Shown in pieces: positions 59,869-64,000 of a stretch of DNA of 64,000 nucleotides. The DNA lies in the NCBI RefSeq assembly GCF_005222675.1, contig NZ_STGE01000032.1, positions 62,001 through 126,000 of the forward strand, given 5' to 3'. The translations under genes and the position numbers were made by a program. The stretch is from Mycolicibacterium sp. CR10. GTDB lineage: Bacteria; Actinomycetota; Actinomycetes; Mycobacteriales; Mycobacteriaceae. Under the pieces are notes generated by a model. It was not told the origin of the DNA. It saw only the letters and a list, made by a program, of their open reading frames with translations, and made no database searches. Every line of letters begins with the position of its first letter. Positions within the stretch are counted from its first letter, which is position 1.

Positions 59869-60891
59869 ATGACCGACCGCAAGCCGAACCTGCGCACCGT
59901 GCGAGAACTCACACCCTCGCTGCAGTACCGCACGCTGCACGGCTACCGCCGGGCGTACCGGGTGGCCGGGTCGGGTCCCGCGATCCTGCTGATCCACGGC
60001 ATCGGCGACAACTCCGCCACGTGGGCCACCGTGCAGACCAAGCTCGCGCAGCGGTTCACCGTGATCGCGCCAGATCTCCTCGGCCACGGCAAGTCCGACA
60101 AGCCGCGCGCCGATTACTCGGTGGCCGCCTATGCCAACGGCATGCGCGATCTGCTCAGCGTCTTGGGCATCGACAGCGTGACGGTGGTCGGGCATTCGCT
60201 CGGCGGCGGGGTAGCCATGCAATTTGCGTACCAGTTCCCGCAACTGGTCGACCGACTGATCCTGGTGGGGGCCGGCGGAGTCACCAAGGACGTGAACGTC
60301 GCACTGCGCGTGGCGTCGCTCCCTCTCGGCAGCGAAGCGTTGGCCCTGCTGCGGCTGCCCCTGGTGCTTCCCGCACTGCAGGTCATCGGACGGATGGGCG
60401 GGGCGTTGTTCGGTTCCACCGGCATGGGCCGCGACATCCCCCAGATGCTGCGCATTCTCGCCGATCTCCCCGAGCCCACTGCATCGTCGGCGTTCGCCCG
60501 CACCCTGCGCGCAGTGGTCGATTGGCGTGGTCAGGTGGTGACCATGCTGGACCGATGTTATTTGACGCAATCCGTTCCCGTGCAGCTCATTTGGGGCAGC
60601 CGAGATTCCGTGATCCCGATGAGTCATGCCGAGATGGCACATGCGGCGATGCCGGGTTCGCAACTGGAGATCTTCGAGGGCTCGGGCCACTTCCCATTCC
60701 ATGACGACCCTGATCGGTTCGTCGAGGTTGTGCAGAAGTTCATCGATTCGACCGAACCCGCCAAGTACGACCAGGAGTACCTGCGAAGCCTGCTGCGTGC
60801 GGGCATCAGCGAGGGCGCCATCTCGGGTTCCGTCGACACACGGGTCGCAGTGCTGGACGCCATGGGCGCCGACGAACGCAGCGCCACCTGA
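59869..60891 (+). CDS. Alpha/beta hydrolase
   Basis: A 340-residue hydrolase with a clear triad layout: LLIHGIGDNSATW (oxyanion), nucleophile elbow VVGHSLGGGVAMQFAYQ, acid in WGSRDSVIPM, and His in EGSGHFPFHDDPDRF. It is long for the family because of a C-terminal tail (residues 285-340) ending RVAVLDAMGADERSAT. Matches Rv2715, for which lipid or ester substrates have been suggested. ATG 59869 is chosen by alignment; an earlier in-frame start region lies within the preceding gene. Confidence 0.9.
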   Translation: MTDRKPNLRTVRELTPSLQYRTLHGYRRAYRVAGSGPAILLIHGIGDNSATWATVQTKLAQRFTVIAPDLLGHGKSDKPRADYSVAAYANGMRDLLSVLGIDSVTVVGHSLGGGVAMQFAYQFPQLVDRLILVGAGGVTKDVNVALRVASLPLGSEALALLRLPLVLPALQVIGRMGGALFGSTGMGRDIPQMLRILADLPEPTASSAFARTLRAVVDWRGQVVTMLDRCYLTQSVPVQLIWGSRDSVIPMSHAEMAHAAMPGSQLEIFEGSGHFPFHDDPDRFVEVVQKFIDSTEPAKYDQEYLRSLLRAGISEGAISGSVDTRVAVLDAMGADERSAT

Positions 60892-60919
60892 CCCTCCGCG
60901 CCTCACGTAGCATCGGCGG

Positions 60920-61606
60920 ATGGCCATCGACGTGACAGTGCTGCGCGTATTCACCGATCAGGACGGACGATTCGGCAACCCTCTCGGCGTGGTGGACGCC
61001 GCAGTCGTGGAGCCCGCTGACCGCCAACGCATCGCCGCCCAATTGGGTTACAGCGAAACCATATTCGTCACTCTGCCCGAATCGGGCAGGAGCACCGCGC
61101 ACGCCCGCATCCACACTCCTACCACCGAACTCCCGTTTGCCGGACACCCGACGGTGGGTGCGTCCTGGTGGCTCAAGGATCGAGGGACACCGGTCAAGAC
61201 GTTGCAGGTGCCCGCGGGCATCGTGCAGGTGAATTACACCGACGATCTGACGTCGGTCAGCGCGCGCGCCGATTGGGCGCCCGATTTCTCGATCTACGAT
61301 CTCGCCACGATCGACGAGTTGCTGGCCGCCGACCCCGAGGACTACGCCGACGAGGGTGAGCACTACCTGTGGACCTGGCTGGACGAACCCGCGGGCACGA
61401 TCCGATCCAGGATGTTCGCCCCATCGTTGGGGATCCGCGAGGACGAGGCGACCGGTGCGGCCGCCGTGCGTATCACCGAGTACCTCAGCCGTGATCTGAC
61501 CATCGTGCAGGGTCAGGGATCGATCATCCAGACCACGTGGAGCGCGGAGGGTTGGGTACAGGTTGCCGGCAGGGTTGCCGACGACGGCGCCCGTCAGATC
61601 GACTGA
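60920..61606 (+). CDS. PhzF-family isomerase-like protein
   Basis: A 228-residue PhzF/diaminopimelate-epimerase-fold protein. VFTDQDGRFGNPLGVVDAAVV and TPTTELPFAGHPTVGASWW are the family's two signatures. The catalytic Glu is expected in LGYSETIFVTLP. REDEATGAAAVRITEYL is the second-half repeat. The substrate is unknown; most bacteria with this gene do not make phenazines. Matches Rv2716. Its end overlaps nrdR by 13 bases. The nitrobindin gene that follows in M. tuberculosis is absent here. Confidence 0.9.
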   Translation: MAIDVTVLRVFTDQDGRFGNPLGVVDAAVVEPADRQRIAAQLGYSETIFVTLPESGRSTAHARIHTPTTELPFAGHPTVGASWWLKDRGTPVKTLQVPAGIVQVNYTDDLTSVSARADWAPDFSIYDLATIDELLAADPEDYADEGEHYLWTWLDEPAGTIRSRMFAPSLGIREDEATGAAAVRITEYLSRDLTIVQGQGSIIQTTWSAEGWVQVAGRVADDGARQID

Positions 61607-62076
61607 GCGGGTTCACCCTCGGCTGGCGCCTCGCGATGGGCACGCAATGCCTGGATCTCCCGTTCGAAGTCCTCGGCCGATGAGAACGACCGGTAGACGG
61701 AAGCGAACCGCAGATAGGCGACCTCGTCGAGTTCCCGTAACGGCCCCAGGATCGCCAGACCGACTTCGTGACTGGGCACTTCCGGAGCCCCTGTGGCGCG
61801 CACCGCATCCTCCACCTGCTGCGCGAGCAGGTTGAGTGCGTCGTCGTCCACCTGGCGGCCCTGACAGGACCGCCGCACGCCCTTGATGACCTTCTCCCGA
61901 CTGAACGGCTCGGTGACGCCACTGCGCTTCACCACCGCCAGCACCGCGGTCTCGACAGTCGTGAATCGCCGCCCGCACTCGGGGCACGACCTGCGGCGGC
62001 GAATCGCCTGCCCCTCGTCGGTCTCGCGGGAATCGACCACCCGAGAATCGGGATGACGGCAGAACGGACAGTGCAT
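61594..62076 (-). CDS. nrdR: Transcriptional repressor NrdR
   Basis: A 160-residue repressor of ribonucleotide reductase genes. The N-terminal zinc ribbon has Cys3/Cys6 (CPFC) and Cys31/Cys34 (CPECGRRF). An ATP-cone follows at about residues 46-136 (VVKRSGVTEPFSREKVIKG and RSCQGRQ). It senses ATP/dATP. AGGAGCGGTG precedes ATG 62076. Matches Rv2718c. No NrdR box pair was found in the window, as expected if its nrd targets lie elsewhere. Confidence 0.96.
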   Translation of the reverse strand: MHCPFCRHPDSRVVDSRETDEGQAIRRRRSCPECGRRFTTVETAVLAVVKRSGVTEPFSREKVIKGVRRSCQGRQVDDDALNLLAQQVEDAVRATGAPEVPSHEVGLAILGPLRELDEVAYLRFASVYRSFSSAEDFEREIQALRAHREAPAEGEPAQSI

Positions 62077-62239
62077 CACCGCTCCTTCGCCGCACCGATG
62101 AACAACCGCTTCGGACGCCTTCGAGCGTACCTGCGCGGTCCGCGGGCGGCCCAGCACCGGAGCGATTGGCGCATACCTCACGTCACGGTTCCTCAGAATG
62201 CTTGAGCATCAGGGTGTTTGGATATGCGTCGGCGCGCCG

Positions 62240-62758
62240 TCAGCCTATCGGAGCGATGAGGGTCTGCCCGGGGTCGAGCGCCACGGATTCGAGCTTGTTG
62301 AGCTCGCGGATTCGTTCGATGACGTCTCCGATCGGCGCATCGGGTGCCACCCGCTCAGCCACCTGCTGCAGCGACTCCCCTGCCTCCACCTGCACTACCG
62401 CGAGGCGACCGGGAATCTCGGCCTCGCTGCCGACCACGCCGCCGGACTGGGCGACCAGACCCAGCCACAAGGTGATGGCGCCGGCGATCAGCGCCAGCAC
62501 CACCGTGGTCGCGGGGGTTATCGGGCGCCGGCGGTGTGGCGCCCGCGAGACGAGCACTCCCGTGCCGCGATAACGCATCGGAGCGCCGGCGGGTCGATGT
62601 GAACGCGGCCTGCGCGCAGCCACGGCAGACCGCGTCCGCGTCCGGCCGATGACAGTGCCGTGGATTTCGCCCCGCGACTCCCGCCGGGCCTGCCGGACCT
62701 CGGACTCGAACTCGGACTCGAAGTCGTTCCAGGCCTCGCGAGTGTGGAGGATCGTCAT
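62240..62758 (-). CDS. LysM-domain membrane protein (ChiZ-like)
   Basis: A 172-residue protein. The cytosolic, Arg-rich N-terminal 85 residues are followed by one membrane span (about 86-105: VVLALIAGAITLWLGLVA) and a LysM peptidoglycan-binding domain (about 120-172: VQVEAGESLQQVAERVAP, then ELNKLESVALDPGQTLIAP). The M. tuberculosis counterpart Rv2719c is a DNA-damage-induced septation inhibitor with cell-wall hydrolase activity. AAGGG precedes the ATG, and an SOS box lies in the divergent lexA promoter region. Confidence 0.88.
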   Translation of the reverse strand: MTILHTREAWNDFESEFESEVRQARRESRGEIHGTVIGRTRTRSAVAARRPRSHRPAGAPMRYRGTGVLVSRAPHRRRPITPATTVVLALIAGAITLWLGLVAQSGGVVGSEAEIPGRLAVVQVEAGESLQQVAERVAPDAPIGDVIERIRELNKLESVALDPGQTLIAPIG

Positions 62759-62800
62759 CTGTCTGCCCTTCGTTCTCGGATGATTCGCTCTTGTGTTCGA

Positions 62801-62824
62801 ATATTACTCGATCATGTGTTCGAT
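62801..62824 (-). promoter_or_regulatory. SOS box and -10 of the LysM gene
   Basis: On minus, TCGAACACATGATCGA (62809-62824 on plus coordinates) matches the mycobacterial LexA consensus TCGAAC-N4-GTTCGA with one change. TAATAT, a good -10, follows 2 bases downstream (62802-62807). LexA bound here would block the LysM gene promoter. A larger imperfect inverted repeat (62811-62822 with 62831-62842) overlaps the box. Confidence 0.75.
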
Positions 62825-62930
62825 GGATAGAACATGTGATCGAACTGTTGCGAACGCTAACGCACCCCACCGACACGTCATCCGGCCCGTTGCCGAGGCC
62901 TACCCCCCGGATCCCGGCGCCCGACACGCC

Positions 62931-62970
62931 TCGAACACATGTTTGATTATCGGACCTGTCCGCGTTACAT
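62931..62970 (+). promoter_or_regulatory. lexA promoter with SOS box
   Basis: TCGAACACATGTTTGA (62931-62946) is an SOS box with one mismatch to TCGAAC-N4-GTTCGA. It overlaps a -35-like TTGATT (62943-62948); 16 bases on is TTACAT (62965-62970) as -10. The start would fall at or next to the lexA ATG (62979), so the message is probably leaderless. LexA autorepression follows. Confidence 0.8.
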
Positions 62971-62978
62971 TCGGGCTC

Positions 62979-63671
62979 ATGAGCGACGACAGCAGCGACA
63001 GCACCGGCAGCGCAGCGCGCGGCCGCGATTCGGGCCTGACCGAACGTCAGCGCACAATCCTCGATGTCATCCGCGCCTCGGTGACCACCCGCGGCTACCC
63101 ACCGAGCATCAGGGAGATCGGTGATGCGGTCGGGCTGACCTCGACCTCATCGGTTGCCCACCAGCTGCGCACCCTCGAGCGCAAGGGCTATCTACGTCGC
63201 GACCCCAACCGCCCGCGTGCCGTGGACGTGCGCGGCTCCGAGGACCACGGGTCACCTGTGGTCACGACGGACGTGTCAGGTTCCGACGCACTGCCGGTGC
63301 CCACCTTCGTCCCGGTCCTCGGACGCATCGCCGCCGGCGGTCCGATCCTGGCCGAAGAAGCCGTCGAGGACGTCTTCCCGTTGCCCAAGGAACTTGTCGG
63401 CGACGGCTCGCTGTTCCTGCTCAAGGTGGTCGGCGAGTCGATGATCGACGCCGCGATCTGTGACGGCGACTGGGTCGTGGTCAGGCAGCAGAACGTCGCT
63501 GACAACGGTGACATCGTCGCGGCGATGATCGACGGCGAGGCCACCGTGAAGACGTTCAAGCGCACCCGCGGTCAGGTATGGCTGATGCCGCACAACCCGG
63601 CTTTCGACCCGATCCCCGGCAACGACGCCGCGGTGCTGGGCAAGGTCGTCACCGTCATCCGCAAGATCTGA
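62979..63671 (+). CDS. lexA: SOS repressor LexA
   Basis: A 230-residue LexA. The winged HTH covers about residues 20-82 (ERQRTILDVIRASVTTRGYP, SVAHQLRTLERKGYL). The cleavage site is Ala119-Gly120 (GRIAAGGP), and the self-cleavage dyad is Ser154 (VGESMID) and Lys191 (ATVKTFKR). No ribosome-binding site precedes ATG 62979, consistent with a leaderless transcript. Matches Rv2720; divergent from the LysM gene with shared SOS control. Confidence 0.97.
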   Translation: MSDDSSDSTGSAARGRDSGLTERQRTILDVIRASVTTRGYPPSIREIGDAVGLTSTSSVAHQLRTLERKGYLRRDPNRPRAVDVRGSEDHGSPVVTTDVSGSDALPVPTFVPVLGRIAAGGPILAEEAVEDVFPLPKELVGDGSLFLLKVVGESMIDAAICDGDWVVVRQQNVADNGDIVAAMIDGEATVKTFKRTRGQVWLMPHNPAFDPIPGNDAAVLGKVVTVIRKI

Positions 63672-63687
63672 CGCGGAAGTCGCTCGG

Positions 63688-64000
63688 CTACTCGCCGCGC
63701 ACGAAACCGTTGGTGCGCGCCATTTCCTCACTGGCGAACCAGATCTCGACAGGTGCCTCGTCATAGTCGTCGCTGCTGGGCGTCCAGTACAGACCGGACT
63801 TGGTGTCCGCCTTGATCGGATAACCCTCGGGAATGTCGTTCGGATCGTCGAGCGGCAGACGCAACGCGGTGACGGTCGGCATCGGCTCGTCGAAGTCGAT
63901 CCGTGCGTGGCGGCCGGTGTCGGTCAAGGGATCCCGATCGAACACCACCGCCGGCTCTGCGGACGGCCCGACCGAAGGCTCCGGCTCCGCCTCCAGCTCC
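63688..64000 (-). CDS. Sunset-domain protein, 3' end only
   Basis: The frame enters from the window's right edge and ends at 63688, giving about 103 residues. The visible part is acidic and Pro-rich (ELEAEPEPSVGPSAEPAVVF), then ends in a motif of the sunset type: GYPIKADTKSGLYWTPSSDD followed by EIWFASEEMARTNGFVRGE. This short module is found at the C terminus of various actinobacterial proteins and has no settled function. The start lies beyond the window. Confidence 0.7.
   Translation of the reverse strand, partial: ELEAEPEPSVGPSAEPAVVFDRDPLTDTGRHARIDFDEPMPTVTALRLPLDDPNDIPEGYPIKADTKSGLYWTPSSDDYDEAPVEIWFASEEMARTNGFVRGE

Noticed and set aside
62841..62857. Possible third SOS box (TCGAACTGTTGCGAAC)
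   Set aside because: Only the left half matches; the right half GCGAAC is not the inverted GTTCGA.

Overview
The window is high-GC actinobacterial DNA, and its gene content and order are clearly mycobacterial. From memory it matches the Mycobacterium tuberculosis stretch Rv2668 to Rv2720, with small differences and inserted genes. Those differences suggest a non-tuberculous, possibly fast-growing species (Mycolicibacterium-like). They include nhaA, an O-methyltransferase after sigA, a recombinase module before sthA, and no echA15 or nitrobindin gene at the expected places. Locus names given here are recollections, not search results.

Layout. 1-1150: four tRNA genes (Val-CAC on minus; Gly-GCC, Cys-GCA and Val-GAC on plus) and a small exported protein. 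1150-5710: small accessory genes. These are a GAP-family remnant, an exported protein, a stand-alone AraC-type HTH protein, an SRPBCC protein, a Clp-N/HTH regulator behind two tandem palindromes, and a translationally coupled sigma factor/ogt pair. 5779-14339: the conserved Rv2668-Rv2674 block (MPT63-like protein, GNAT, ZapE-like ATPase, RibD-like reductase, a hydrolase-fold lipoprotein with a degenerate active site, aftC, msrB), then a membrane GGDEF-EAL protein. 14523-17677: the heme genes chdC, cgoX/hemY and hemE on minus. 17764-25058: DUF3000, RNase D, two hydrolases, dxs, nhaA. 25151-29820: an RNA m5U methyltransferase and an APC permease divergent from the TrkA-type pair ceoB-ceoC. 29830-36529: OB-fold protein, DUF3159, DUF3710, dut, DUF3093, DUF4193, cei, suhB, ppgK. 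36735-46352: the sigA, sigB and ideR regulatory block with several small conserved genes; one of these (DUF3039) carries an in-frame stop. 47703-56138: an accessory island between the DUF4192 gene and sthA, with a DUF2510 protein behind an 18-codon leader, a run of small exported Cys-containing proteins, and three overlapping tyrosine recombinases followed by a DUF6262/TnpC-like protein. 56450-64000: sthA, an exported serine protease, a PAC2 protein, an alpha/beta hydrolase, a PhzF protein, nrdR, a LysM protein divergent from lexA with SOS boxes, and the 3' end of a sunset-domain protein.

Themes. Housekeeping functions dominate: isoprenoid and heme synthesis, arabinogalactan assembly, nucleotide metabolism, K+ uptake, redox, and three global regulators (SigA, SigB, IdeR) plus LexA. 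Genes are packed tightly, with many ATGA/GTGA overlaps within operons and seven convergent pairs whose 3' ends overlap. The least explained parts are the 47.7-56.1 kb island, the two tandem-palindrome operators (3812-3858 and 28408-28451), the interrupted DUF3039 gene, and the lipoprotein whose hydrolase triad has been lost.
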